From contig JAJOZX010000940.1 in assembly GCA_023014485.1 (NCBI GenBank), positions 253,501 to 317,500 on the forward strand: a stretch of 64,000 bases of DNA, written 5' to 3'. The position numbers and the translations under genes were made by a program. Positions 53,750 to 64,000 of this stretch are shown piece by piece. The first letter of the stretch is position 1; each line of letters opens with the position of its first letter. The notes beneath the pieces were generated by a model. That model did no database searches and had not been told where the DNA came from. It worked only from the letters and a program-made list of their open reading frames with translations. Source of the stretch: Bathynomus jamesi. Its lineage: Eukaryota > Arthropoda > Malacostraca > Isopoda > Cirolanidae.

Positions 53750-54345
53750 GAACGACGATTCAGGATCGACCTGCAGCATCCCGCCTCATTTGGGGTATTT
53801 GGTGAAGGAGGGAATTGCTGTCTGATCTCCTCCTGCCCGCGTAGCCAGACACGCATGGCTGGTCAGGGATTTTGCACAGGAATCTGTCCAGCTGGTTCTT
53901 GAAGTTATTCAGGTCGGTGTGCTGGAGATTCCTCACTTCTTTTGGTAGGACATTGAAAAGCTTTCGGCCTCGTATTCTGAGGGTACCTTCCATCCTCTTT
54001 TTCATGGCCCCTTGTCCCACCGCAGCTGGGACCGTACAAAATCTGCCTCTTCTCTCATTCCAGTTTGTTTCTATTTCATTTCTGAGGTTAGGGACAGAGC
54101 CCTCAAGTTTTTTCCCTATGTATATAATTGTGTACCGCTCGCGCCTTCTTTCGAGAGAGTAGAGTTTCAGGGATTGTAGTCAAGACCAGTAGTCTTCACC
54201 TTCCGTTTCTTCTACCTTAGACATAAAAGTCCTTTGTATAGTTTCAATGTTCGCAATATCTCGTTTTCTGTATGGGCTTGTGAGTACTGAGCAATACTCA
54301 ATTATTGATAGGACTAGGCTCTTCCATAATTTGGGCATGATATAT
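53750..54345 (-). pseudogene. CR1-type LINE RT C-terminus
   Basis: Minus strand from about 54345: LVLSIIEYCSVLTSPYRKRD, IQRTFMSKVEE, LYSLERRRERYTIIYIGK, then in 54020-53760 GQGAMKKRMEGTLRIRGRKL, FNVLPKEVRN, FKNQLDRFLCKIPDQP and SDSNSLLHQIP. Same family as the 39358-39800 segment but a distinct subfamily. 5'-truncated, one stop near 54180. Confidence 0.8.
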
Positions 54346-54776
54346 GATGTATTCCTTTGAATTGAACCTTTGTTATTGATTTTAGGTTAACATCAAGGAA
54401 ATGTATTTCGTTCCCTTTTGATTTTTCATACGTAAATTTAAATTGGGTTATATTTTCTCGTTCTCGATAAGAAGGTGACTATCACCCTGATTTTTAAAAA
54501 ACCCTAACAGTATCATATTCCAAAACAACACACAAAATTAACTAGATTTATTATCTTAATTTTAAAGAAATTGTTATTTTAACGTTTTAACATTTCACCC
54601 GTAAATATTAATTTAATGATCTATAGTTTAATTCTTTGAAAATGTCTGAAGAAGGGTATGGGCGAAATCATATCGTAAGTAATCATATTTTTTTAGTCAA
54701 GGGTTGTTTTAAATAAAATTCCTAAAGCTAAAGTACCCAGATAAACCTTCAGAATTTTGTGGAGAAGTCTCTAAAA

Positions 54777-54816
<40 letters not shown>

Positions 54817-55146
54817 GTTATTAGAGGGGAAATATTTTTTTCTAATTACAAACGTGATAAAGCATATCTGTATGTCGAATACACGCATGACTTTTAATAC
54901 TGTATAAGCATTTGCTAAAAAATGTGTGAGGTGCACACTAAGGTATACACTAATCAAATATTGCATATTAATAAAGGATTAATAACGTAATTACATGCGT
55001 TTCACAGCTATGCCATTATGATTATTGTGAAGTGTGGATGAACAAAAGAAAAATCTACATTTGAAGTGTATCTATTCAAAGAAGATCTCGAGGTAAAAGA
55101 GAATTTGGAGAGTTTGTGACACGTGTTCATTATGATAAGTGAATAT
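54346..55146. other. Unassigned sequence with an (ATT)n microsatellite
   Basis: (ATT)n occupies 54778-54823. Nothing else is recognised. Confidence 0.45.
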
Positions 55147-58100
55147 TAGTCCAGGCAATTTGTAGTTAGACCTGGGCAAAATTGCTTCAGAAGCTTTCTA
55201 AACTGTTTCCAGCTCAGGAACCATTGCCGAATAACATATCCCAAATCCGACAAAATTGGACCCCGGGAACACCCCCAAAAATGAAATTCAAAATGGCGGA
55301 CTGGATGTTTCCTACGAAAAAAAATATATATAATTTACGCTTTTATTTATAGAGATACATTTGATGCTTTTTCTTTCAGTTGTAATGTTTTAAATAATTC
55401 AACAATATACAACACAACCAGTTATTACGCAAATATAATGTTATATAGCTTTTTACAGATTTTTATAATCAATAATACAACAATTATTTTTTTCCCAGTT
55501 TCAAGTTATGTTCATTACAGAAGAAGTGATACCTGGTCACAAACATACAGAAATTAATCCTCTTCATCACTATCATCGGATAGATTACCGGTACTTGGGT
55601 TGTTATCGCAACCACTGATTTGGCACTCGCCACAAGCGGCTGAACAGGGCATTCCATTACGCTTGCATCCACATCTTGAAGTAGCACATTTCGTCTTGCA
55701 GGAGCAGCGGATCATGTTGAGTAGATAATTTGGAGCTGGTGGCTTGTCGCAGGCTGTAGGGTAGTAGGAATTATTCTTTACATACCAACCCCACTGTTCT
55801 GCATCGATCTTCTCTTCTGTAGACTTCCAGATTAGTATTTGAAAGTATGTGCGAAAGCTGTGGTACTTTGTGGACGCATCGGTAGGTGGCAAACGTTCGG
55901 GTGTAACAAAAGATTTAGCTGTAGCTACCTTTTCAACTAACATTCGATGACGTAGTGCGTTAGTGGATTCAAGTGTTTTGCAGCCATACAACAGAAGCAT
56001 TGCCTTTCTTCCAGCGGCTTCAATGTCAGAGTGTTGGCAACAATCAGAACAGAATGTATTTGCAACTGAACGGAGTTCAGCCACCTTCATCAGTGTGTCG
56101 AATGCTTTGGCTTTACCGATCGAAAAAATTCTGGATGTGCTATCACAGCCCGTGAAAGCATGCACAAACAGGAGATACTTGCAGATGTCATTGCCAACAA
56201 TGATTGAATGCTGAGAATATCATACACAGGATTAGGAGATGGTCCCCGTCTTATATCGCTGCGATAGTACAACTTGAAACCACTGTCCTTGGCATGGTAC
56301 AGAAGGAGAATCAGCAAGTCGGTGTCTTCCCCTATTACTGTTGTAGTTGCATTTTCTGATGAGGAAACTGCTGCACGAACGATGTCCACATCAGCATCCC
56401 CATCTGCGTTGTGAGCAGTACACCCGTGCTTCTTCAACATCTCACCTACGAGGGAAATAAATGCTTGCTTGTTGTTTTCATTAGCCAAGAAGTGTTCTTT
56501 CTGGCCAACAAACTTCATGCTTGGACTGAGATTCACATTTCTGCTTGTCTTGGTGCTGCGTCTTCTGTGGGTCATGTCCTTGATCGTAGGAGAGCTGCTG
56601 TAGCCATCAAAAACAATGATTGCTTTTCCATATGTTTTCAGAGTGAAATCGGCATATGAGTTGGCGATGCTGTCATATGTTTCATCTTGACGCCAGGAAA
56701 CACGATGTAGTAGAGATCCACCATCCAATACGTACTGGTCTGTGCACTGAATTTCTTGAACTTCTTCCATGCGTAAAGTGTCAGTGTATTTGATTATTGC
56801 ATGAGCTAGCTGAGACTTATCGAGTTTCCTCAAGATACTTCGTGATTCGAACAATGCAGGAGGATATGCACACAGTTCGTAACACATGACATCTTCAAGA
56901 TTCATGTCTCCGCCAGTGGCAACAGTCATCATTCTCTGAAACAGTAGTGCAGGATCTACTTCTATATCTGAAGCATCAGTGATCACAACGGCAGAAGCAG
57001 ATCCTAGTGTTTTCACTTTGTCAGATCTTTTGGCAGAATATGTAAAAGCTTGTTTCCCAATCATTTTTACGACAATGTTCGTACCGATTGAATGCAATTG
57101 ATGAACGTTAACTCCAGGATCAGCAGTTAGCCCTGTTACAATGTTGCAGAGACCCGAGGTAGAATGGAATGGGGATAAGGATTCCAGACGTTCAAGTACT
57201 TTTTTCATTTCATTACTGTCCCTGATTTGTCTACTTCCCCTCATTTCCTTGTGCTGTTCACTACTTTCCAACAAAACTCTAGTGTATTCCTGCATTGCTA
57301 AGTTATAAGTGGAACACAGAGGCATAGAAAAGAGCCACGTTGTCCTTTGGATGTCTGTAAATCCACTTCCGCGTGTCAGTCCGCCTCTGCTTTTCAGGGA
57401 ACGCATTAGTACTTGTTCTATCACCAGGTCTGTGCCGAGTCCGGCCCATAATCTGTCGCTTCTTCTTACCACAAACTTACCTTCCTGGAACATTTTGTTA
57501 ACGGCTGGATTTTCAGAAGGCAAACTTAACATTTTCTGCAGGTACAGGTATATCGATTTTAGGTAATTGTGATGTCCGGCTGCTGCAATTATGGGGATGG
57601 TCTCCAGCATAGCTTGCAAGTGCAAATCCCTCGAGCCTGTTCTGTCTGCTGTTATCAAGGAACGTGCAATGTTGATCATTCGCTGATATTCCAACCAGAG
57701 TTGACTTGTTTGCGAAGTAGATTGTAGGTCAGTTTTCTTCGCATCCAAAGTGGTAGCGCTCTGAGACAATGCATTCGAAGATTCCACATCCTCACCTGAT
57801 TGTTTGGCGGTCATAACATCGTCGAGCAGGTCACAAGCTTCCTTATGGAGGTCATGAGGAGTTCCATCTTCATTACGAGGGAAAACGTCTGCGACTAGTA
57901 AGGTACTAAGAGCTGCATCTACTATCATATGACCACGTATCGCTCTTGAAACAGCTTTTCCAGACATCATGTGTTGCACGGCATTTGGTCTGTATATTTC
58001 TTGAAGTACTTCAGACAATCCTGAACCATTCATAAGAGTACCGACTGCTCCCAAAAGATTCATCAGAGTGTGAAATGATCCCAGCATTAAAACAATGTCC

Positions 58101-60467
58101 TGCAAGTCTCTCTGTTCATTGATGATTTGGGAAGCTTTCCAGAACAAAGGCTGATCAAAGGTAATAATGCATGGGACTTTTTGATCGCGTGCTATCTTGC
58201 TCAAATATAGTAATGTCGAAAATATGCAGGTCATGTCAGTTGGCGACATATCTATGATGGGAAGGAACGTGATCGACGCCACACCTGGATGTGAGACTTG
58301 ATCCACCGTGAATTGCCTGCATTGTTCCGGACCAACTTGGACCTGATCTTTCTGCTGAAGATATCTGCCAGAGAAGACTAAGTCGACTTATGGTGGCAGT
58401 GGGTACTGGAAGTTCGCGGAATGAGATGTCCCTCAACATGCTTCTCGCGTGTCTATATTCCCTAATGTCAACGGTTGCAATCTTCTTAATGTCATTGTCA
58501 CCAACATTACGCCTGTGAATAGAAGGGTGGATCTTGATCTTCGGAGTTATTACGGCAATCATACCCATTCCATGAAAGGTATTCTTCCCATCCAAAGTGC
58601 AGACATCATGATCCACGTTATCTGCTGCTAGAAGGACTGCAGTGTTTTCATCAACAGTAAAAGAGGCAGACCCACTTGCCAGCGCCGCGTTTCTTTCGAA
58701 TCTTGTTACTTCTGCATACGACGAACAGTAACCCAGCTGATGGAGAACGTCAATAAGGTACCTTGACCTAAAGTTGTGGTGTAGCTGAACAGACAAACCG
58801 ATCTGTAGTGGACATAGTAATCCTCTAGGACGGGTTGCTTGCATAATGCTCTGCCCAATTGCACCTATTTTTCTTGAAGCATCCTGTCCCGCAAATGCTT
58901 TTGATAATAGCAATTTCAGACTGTTGGGAATGTAATCAAGAGCACTTTCTGCAGTGATGTCATTTGAAGATGGATACACATCTTTTCTAGGCGAGTCGAC
59001 AGACTTGATATCACTTCTGATTATTTTTGCAGCAGCTTCTACTAGGTAAATCTTCTGTAGCTCTATATCTATATCACATTCTTTCGACTTTTTGTGATAA
59101 TCTATAAGAATTTCATTAGCTGTCTCTCGTAGTGTTACTACATCTGCCTTCCCACTTTCACCTGATATTATGATCTTGTCTCCGTAACGTTCTAAAAGCT
59201 TTCTCTTCATGTGCCTGCGTTCGTAGACAGAGCTCTGACTTCCTTGAAGATATTCCTCCATTTTGGAAATTAGGTCTCCAATCAACAGTTGTTCATCATC
59301 ATTCTCTTCCAGGTAAGCACAGGTCTGAAGGAATGCTTGGTGTTGCTCTTCATTAGTTGGTCTCCCTTTCTTCGAATCATGATCGTCGGAGGAGTATGCG
59401 CGAGGAATGTTTTTTCCACTTCGAAAATTTACGCTGCAGGTGTGATGGTAGACACAATCTGCAGCAGGAAGATCACGAAGATAATACTCCAGACGGCCTT
59501 TTACATTAAACGACCATTCATCGCAGCGGCTTTCACAGCACCTTTTTATGGTTTCGGAGAACTCTGCAGTTCTTATTTTGACATGCTCTGATTTTGGTTT
59601 GTGTTTGGAAAAAAAGTCCACAAAGGTATCACAAAACAAACAGTGAGTAGCACTGGAAAATGCGTATTCATGAAAACGAGCACTTTTCCTTGGTATTGCC
59701 TCGGCTGCGGTCTGTCGCTTCTTTATTTCAATGGTCTTTTTATCCGTAAACCTTTTCCTACATACAACGTGAACACTTATTCCAGCTGTTGCAACAACAT
59801 CGCTTCCACGGCTGCGGCTGGATGCATTTATACCATCTGCTCCTTTTTGCGAGATGTGAACCACTTCCCGTCCGCTGTCCAATTTCTCCTTACAAATCAC
59901 GCACAATTCTTCAGGGGTCTGCATTCTTGAAGGCGGACGCACACCGAGTCAGCCGTACACCGAGTCAGTATTTAAAAGGAGTACATAATAACAGTTTTAA
60001 AGAAAATGACAAGCACAAATACGCAGATTTGATAGTGGGTAGTAGGAATTAAAGAGTTGTATATAATATAAGTTTATAAAGATGTAGCAATGTCCATTCT
60101 CACATACACTCCATACAGTATATTTTATTTACATTACGTGACGTCATAGTTTAATACTAGCCGCCTAATACAATTTTTAGTGTCATATAGGTCAATTTAG
60201 AAACGAAAATGTGTTTTAAAACATTTTACTGATCAAGAAAAACGTCATAACTCTCTCTACAAAGCGAAATTAAAATTTATTGTATTTCGTAGGAAACTGC
60301 CAGTCCGCCATTTTGAATTTCATTTTTGGGGGTGTTCCCGGGGTCCAATTTTGTCGGATTTTGGATATGTTATTCTGCAATGGTTCCTGAGCTGGAAACA
60401 GTTTAGAAAGCTTCTGAAGCAATTTTGCCCAGGTTGAAGCTATTTTTGCTCTAGATTGCCTGGACTA
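55147..60467 (-). mobile_element. TIR element C: 5.3-kb DNA transposon encoding a zinc-finger/PIN-like/CXC protein
   Basis: Inverted repeats of about 180 bp bound the element (tip TAGTCCAGGCAAT at 55147; inverse ending ATTGCCTGGACTA at 60467). They match nearly base for base across CTGGGCAAAATTGCTTCAG, CCCCGGGAACACCCCCAAAA and AAAATGGCGGACTGG. TAT flanks both ends (55144-55146, 60468-60470), giving a 3-bp duplication; if the tip is GTCCAGG, the flank is TA instead. One long gene fills it on the minus strand. The 3-bp TSD and a nuclease-like domain recall Academ transposons; that link is inference. Confidence 0.83.
55554..59942 (-). pseudogene. Large transposon protein: zinc-finger N-terminus, DDE-like middle, PIN-like nuclease, CXC C-terminus
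   Basis: About 1,450 codons on the minus strand in three overlapping frames (59942-58236, 58306-56090, 56165-55554). They are joined by two single-base frameshifts near 58310 and 56195. There are no internal stops within blocks, so the copy is young or the indels are assembly errors. Blocks: a Cys/His finger CVICKEK...HVVCRKRF (residues about 13-65) and a second, CLFCDTF...CVYHHTC; ADNVDHDVCTLDGKNTFHGM; IDMSPTDMTCIFSTLLYLSK; TFDQPLFWKA then LGSFHTLMN; GKAVSRAIRGHMIVDAAL; a long helical region; IIVFDGYSSSPTIKD; VIGEDTDLLILLLYH (PIN-like acidic site); HAFTGCDSTSRIFSIGKAK; and a CXC domain CSCKTKCATSRCGCKRNGMP. A conserved protein type in invertebrate genomes. The PIN/XPG likeness is from motifs; Asp pairs in the middle could be DDE residues (inference). 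Confidence 0.75.
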
Positions 60468-61467
60468 TATGTATTTTTGTCATCTAAAAACCATGTTATT
60501 TCTCCTTCTGTTATGCGGGTTGTTTTACGAAAGTTGATGGACATAGCGATATTTAGCATTGTTTTCTCAATGGTCATTAACGAGAGGTTTGTTTTATATA
60601 AGAATAATTTGATGGTTTTAGCCAGTCATAAACTTTAATTGTGAGTCTCTTTACTTGATTTTATTTTAGTACACTAAGAAAACTCGTCCTGTGTTGCGAA
60701 AGCCTTTTCCATAGTTAGAATTTAGAGAAGTTACTATACTATGGATCAAAAATAAAATGAAATACATATTTTGTCACACTCAATGTGTGAGTTTCAGTAT
60801 AGGTTCTGTATTACTATTTATGTATCATATATTAAGTTTGCTTTGTAAGTATGATTTGAATTAGTGTGAAATCATTTATTGTACAGTGAAATAATTCAGT
60901 ATGCAATGAGAATGTCATGAGAAGCTGTAGCTAAGCTTTTGCACAGATACATTAATAGCATGAAAGATTAACTGACATTTCCCATTATACAAACAGTAAA
61001 CTTGACCAAAAGTAAAAACAGTAATGCAAAAACAGTAAAGGGGTTAAAAAAAAAAAAACAAGCCAACAATGAATTAATTGTTTAATTTTTAGGTAATAAA
61101 TAAGCTAAATGCCATTAATTTTGCTTAAAAAGCCTCCATGCTTCCAAATTCAGCTAAGCATACTGTGAATATATTAATGTCATAACAAATATCTAAAAAC
61201 TGTAAAATTCTGTCACTCATATTCTTTTTTGAATAAAGTTTTTTGAAGTTCGAAATTAACTGCTTTTGTATACGGAAGGGATAGGCTATATCAATTTTAT
61301 TAACCTAAATTAAAGCGTATATTGATTTTTTATATCATTCTAATTTTAAGTTTATAGAATATTAAACGAATAAACACCGACTAAAATTAGTTAAAAATAG
61401 AAAATATGGAATCTAAGCTAAAAATTAAATTCTCAAAAATCTACTGAAAAAAAAAAAAAAAACTTAC
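60468..61467. other. Unassigned intronic sequence
   Basis: AT-rich; no gene or element ends recognised. It ends with a 22-bp A-rich run that lies (on the coding strand) just inside the GPCR splice donor. Confidence 0.4.
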
Positions 61468-61679
61468 CAAAAAATGAAAAGACGAAAACGATACTGTAGA
61501 AAATCAAAAGAGGGATTTTAACTTCAAGTTGATTGAAGAGATAGTCATCGGATGAATCTTTTTCATCGTTTATATTCCAGTCTTTCGATAAATTTGAAAC
61601 GTTAGAAGCATTCTTCAGGGAAGAAACGTTTCTTAGAAACTCCATAATAACTTCGTTTCTCTTTTTGAATGAATAATCT
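61468..61679 (-). CDS. GPCR exon: extracellular N-terminus and start of TM1
   Basis: First recognised coding exon of a rhodopsin-family receptor. On the minus strand a pyrimidine-rich acceptor (TTTTTACTTCCACAG) precedes 61679. An ATG at 61645 starts MEFLRNVSSLKNASNVSNLS, which holds four N-x-S glycosylation sequons, as in receptor N-termini. An acidic segment leads into the hydrophobic IPLLIFYSIVFVFSFF, and the exon ends in TTTG|GTAAGT at 61468/61467. 59 codons plus one base leave phase 1. The exon at 23399-23542 begins with GA, completing a Gly codon followed by Asn, the conserved GN of TM1. The acceptor upstream of the ATG implies a further 5' (untranslated) exon to the right. The next exon on the gene is about 37.9 kb away. 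Confidence 0.8.
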
Positions 61680-61744
61680 CTGTGGAAGTAAAAATTAAAA
61701 GAATTTAAATAGGAATAGGAAAAAAATTTAATTATATATATATT

Positions 61745-61954
61745 ATCGTATTTCCCGGTGTATAACACGCACCCTAATTTTGAAGAGAAAATTATTTTGA
61801 AGAGAAAATTTAGGAAAATAAAAATTTAGGAAACAATATACCTCCTACCTCACTTCACACGTACAATTTTAACGAGTTAATTTTAACGCAGGGTGTTTTT
61901 TGGAGTATTTTGGGGGAAAAAAAATGTGCGCGTTATACGCCGGGAAATACGGTA
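61745..61954. mobile_element. MITE with CGTATTTCCCGG tips
   Basis: Tips CGTATTTCCCGGTGTATAAC and inverse GTTATACGCCGGGAAATACG pair at 61747 and 61953. About 210 bp, non-coding. The tip is of a type seen in hAT-like MITEs of many animals. It lies just upstream of the GPCR exon, in the preceding intron or 5' flank. A flanking duplication is not clear. Confidence 0.7.
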
Positions 61955-62054
61955 GTTCTTGTGCAGTTTTAACCTTGAATAACTTTTGATATGCACATGA
62001 TAAAAACAAACTATAAACGACATATGAAGCATAATTATTTAAGTTTTTAATACG

Positions 62055-62340
62055 CTACATTGCAAATTTCTTAGCCTCAACATGACCACTATTTTCCAGT
62101 TGGGACTGAATGATTTCATGAACTGCACTTGTAATTCTGGCCCTACGTTGATCCAAATAATGTGAGTTTGATGAGTAAACACCATTTTTAACATGACCTG
62201 AAAAAACGTAGGCCATTGGTGAATGAGATGGCCAAGAAATTGGTCTACCTCTACCGAGCCACTTGGCTGGGAAAACTTTATTCAAGAACTGTCTCACATT
62301 CAAAGCATAGTGTCAGGGAGTACCGTCTTGATGAAAAAGG
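62055..62340 (-). pseudogene. Mariner-like transposase C-terminal fragment
   Basis: Minus strand: FHQDGTP (second catalytic Asp, about 62320-62340, in a different frame), NVRQFLNKVFPAKWLGRGRP, ISWPSHSP, then a deletion of the usual DLTPLD before YVFSGHVKNGVYSS, and a C-terminal helix ending KKFAM. One frameshift plus the loss around the third catalytic Asp. Confidence 0.75.
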
Positions 62341-62819
62341 TTCTCTCTTAAAGATTTAATCATCTTAATTCAGGGACAAAGAAAAGTAGTTTGTACGTTG
62401 CAAGGTATTAATGCTCTCCATTGGCTACTTTAACATTTTTTTAATGAGGTTTCTCTGTTCCCCCAACTACGGCAATTGTGGTAGTTGACATTTTCAGCCA
62501 ATTGTGGATGTGGCGCATCCTTCTTATAATGATCAGTGAACTTTCCTCTCACAAATGTTCTGTTAGTCATAAAGAATGGTTAAACCTTTTATATAATATC
62601 CCTATTCTTAGTCATTTACAGCATTTACATCTGATATGATGCGACTTTATTGAAATAAATAAAAACTGTAATAATTATGCCAAAATGCCGTTTACAGTTT
62701 GTTTCTGTCATGTACACATCAAAAGTTGTTACACTTGTAAAGTTGCACAAACGCTTTATAATGACCCGATATACATAGTTCGTGTAAAATTAAATAAAAA
62801 TTTTAGCTTTATTTCGCCT
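62341..62819. other. Unassigned sequence, probably eroded mariner
   Basis: Likely the upstream part of the preceding transposase relic, but no catalytic motif is readable. Confidence 0.35.
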
Positions 62820-62837
62820 CGCGCGCGCACACACACA

Positions 62838-62868
<31 letters not shown>

Positions 62869-62870
62869 AC
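62820..62870. repeat. (CA)n microsatellite
   Basis: A CA tract with a GCGCGC lead-in and one CC interruption. Confidence 0.9.
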
Positions 62871-62884
62871 TGTTCAGCCTTCCA

Positions 62885-63120
62885 TAAAAAAAAATGTTTG
62901 GTAGATAAATGAGTACCATGAGTAACCTAGAAGCTGAGACGCTGGGCTGCTGATCGGGAGGTCGTGAGAGCGAGTCCTGGCGAGAACGTTGTAATTTCTG
63001 ACCATCCGCGGTGGATCGTAGTTCGGATTCCACGTTAAGCCGAATGTCTAAGGAGTGGTAACAAGCTTGATCCTTACCAGAATGAAAATTCGGACAGGAT
63101 CAAAACCAAAGTTACCAAGA
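62885..63120 (+). repeat. tRNA-derived SINE, second module and tail
   Basis: Matches the inner part of the SINE at 18610-18958 in the opposite orientation: TTTGGTAGATAAATGAGTACC, GACGCTGGGCTGCTGATCGG, GTGAGAGCGAGTCC, GGATTCCACGTTAA, then the tail GAATGAAAATTCGGACAGG. The 5' tRNA-like head is missing. Confidence 0.72.
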
Positions 63121-63126
63121 TAAGTA

Positions 63127-63146
63127 CATATATATATAATATATAT

Positions 63147-63195
<49 letters not shown>
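63127..63195. repeat. TA microsatellite
   Basis: An interrupted (TA)n immediately 3' of the SINE tail. Confidence 0.9.
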
Positions 63196-63198
<3 letters not shown>

Positions 63199-63603
63199 AT
63201 CTATACTCTATAGTCGCACGCAATTCATTTGGATCGTAAGACCTTTCGATAAATTAGACAGGAACGTAATTTATATTGAAATATAAATAAAAGGATAGAA
63301 CTTACAACGAATAACAATTTAATAAAAATAAATGAATGAAAAAATAAGACCGATATTACAAATATCAGATTTTCGCTCAGTATATTTCCATCTCTTTAGT
63401 TCAGGATAAAGAAAATACAGTATTAGCAAGGAAATTCATACATTTTCGACTGGAAGAAATCAAACGGAAATACACAATATATATATATATATATATATAT
63501 AATAATAGCAGTTTCGAAAATCTCGGAGACACTTTACAGTTGGGAGTATCTTCTGTCTTCTGGCATCATACGTTGCACGAGTAGGGAAACCTTTTATATA
63601 TGT
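63196..63603. other. Unassigned sequence
   Basis: Contains a TA run at 63477-63501; the part from about 63505 is probably the tail of the following minus-strand SINE. Confidence 0.4.
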
Positions 63604-63690
63604 ATATATGAAACTCTCGTCCCCACCAGGGTTCGAACCCACCATCTCTTGAGTAAATGGTGAGGGCGCTAGCTACTACACTACGACGGA
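63604..63690 (-). repeat. tRNA-like SINE head
   Basis: On the minus strand: an A-box-like GTAGTGTAGTAGCTAGCGCC, then a perfect B-box core GGTTCGAACCC in GGTGGGTTCGAACCCTGGTG. Its tail continues leftwards (GATGCCAGAAGACAGAAGAT, then CGAGATTTTCGAAACTGC) to about 63505, as in V-tailed arthropod SINEs. It lacks a clean acceptor stem, so it is a SINE rather than a tRNA gene. Confidence 0.65.
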
Positions 63691-64000
63691 ATAAAAGTTG
63701 ACACAACCTGTCATATATTTAAATACCTGAAGAAACGCATAACGCTTTCGCGCCCAGAGGTATTTTACGTGTTAACCTTCCCTCACTCGAGATAATGATT
63801 AGCATTTCATTCAAACTATCTGATGCAACGCTGAGATTCCATAAACGGAATATCATGCATGAACACGCATGATTTTTCATTAAAAAAAAAAATATATATA
63901 TATATATAGTTATATGTATATATTTAATCATCGATATATTTACAATTTAAGTGAAAGTATAAAGAGTCAGATATCTTTTTACACAGAGTACCATTCCAGA
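63691..64000. other. Unassigned sequence at the right edge
   Basis: AT-rich with a short TA run at about 63892-63908; nothing coding is seen. Confidence 0.4.

Noticed and set aside
56411..59930. Plus-strand ORFs of 80-110 codons across element C
   Set aside because: They are antisense shadows of the well-supported minus-strand gene.

Overview
The window is eukaryotic and almost certainly arthropod. A decapod crustacean is my best guess. The signs are: host exons with GT-AG splice sites, long TA/CA microsatellites, a TTAGG-type telomere-like tract, tRNA-derived SINEs, and CR1, Jockey, BEL/Pao, Penelope, piggyBac, Tc1/mariner, hAT-like and Merlin-like mobile DNA. The species guess rests on how familiar these LINE, SINE and piggyBac families look, not on a search.

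Host gene. I see one host gene, on the minus strand. A coding exon at 61468-61679 carries a sequon-rich extracellular N-terminus and most of transmembrane helix 1 of a rhodopsin-family GPCR. The next exon, at 23399-23542, carries the rest of TM1 and TM2. The phase-1 junction rebuilds the Gly-Asn pair of TM1 exactly. If the two belong together, about 37.9 kb of the window is a single intron, and everything between is mobile DNA lodged in it. The TM1-loop-TM2 sequence most resembles trissin-receptor-like neuropeptide receptors (tentative).

Layout. 1-3747 is a decayed protein-primed family B DNA polymerase of Polinton/Maverick (adintovirus-like) type. It is cut by a BEL/Pao retrotransposon (3748-10989, LTRs about 560 bp, TSD gagct), and the polymerase C-terminus resumes at 10990-11101. 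11-20 kb holds deletion-derivative and full mariner/Tc1 elements, nested fold-back elements with 8-bp target duplications, and a SINE. 20456-23285 and 35674-39347 are two TIR elements encoding one conserved DDE-like protein family. 23.4-61.5 kb, the putative intron, holds a Penelope fragment cut by a piggyBac MITE, itself cut by an intron-containing 2.7-kb TIR element (26227-28895); a CR1 LINE split by four insertions with intact TSDs; a second LINE; a DD41D mariner; a Jockey LINE; a PIN-like/CXC fragment; a piggyBac; CR1 tails; and a 5.3-kb TIR element (55147-60467) encoding a very large zinc-finger/PIN-like/CXC protein. 61.7-64 kb has a MITE, a mariner fragment, SINEs and microsatellites.

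Nearly every coding region is broken by stops or frameshifts. The nested order, recovered from target-site duplications and reading frames that rejoin across insertions, is the most informative signal. The least described parts are the TIR elements at 20456-23285, 26227-28895, 35674-39347 and 55147-60467, and the fold-back family that shares a core but not its tips.
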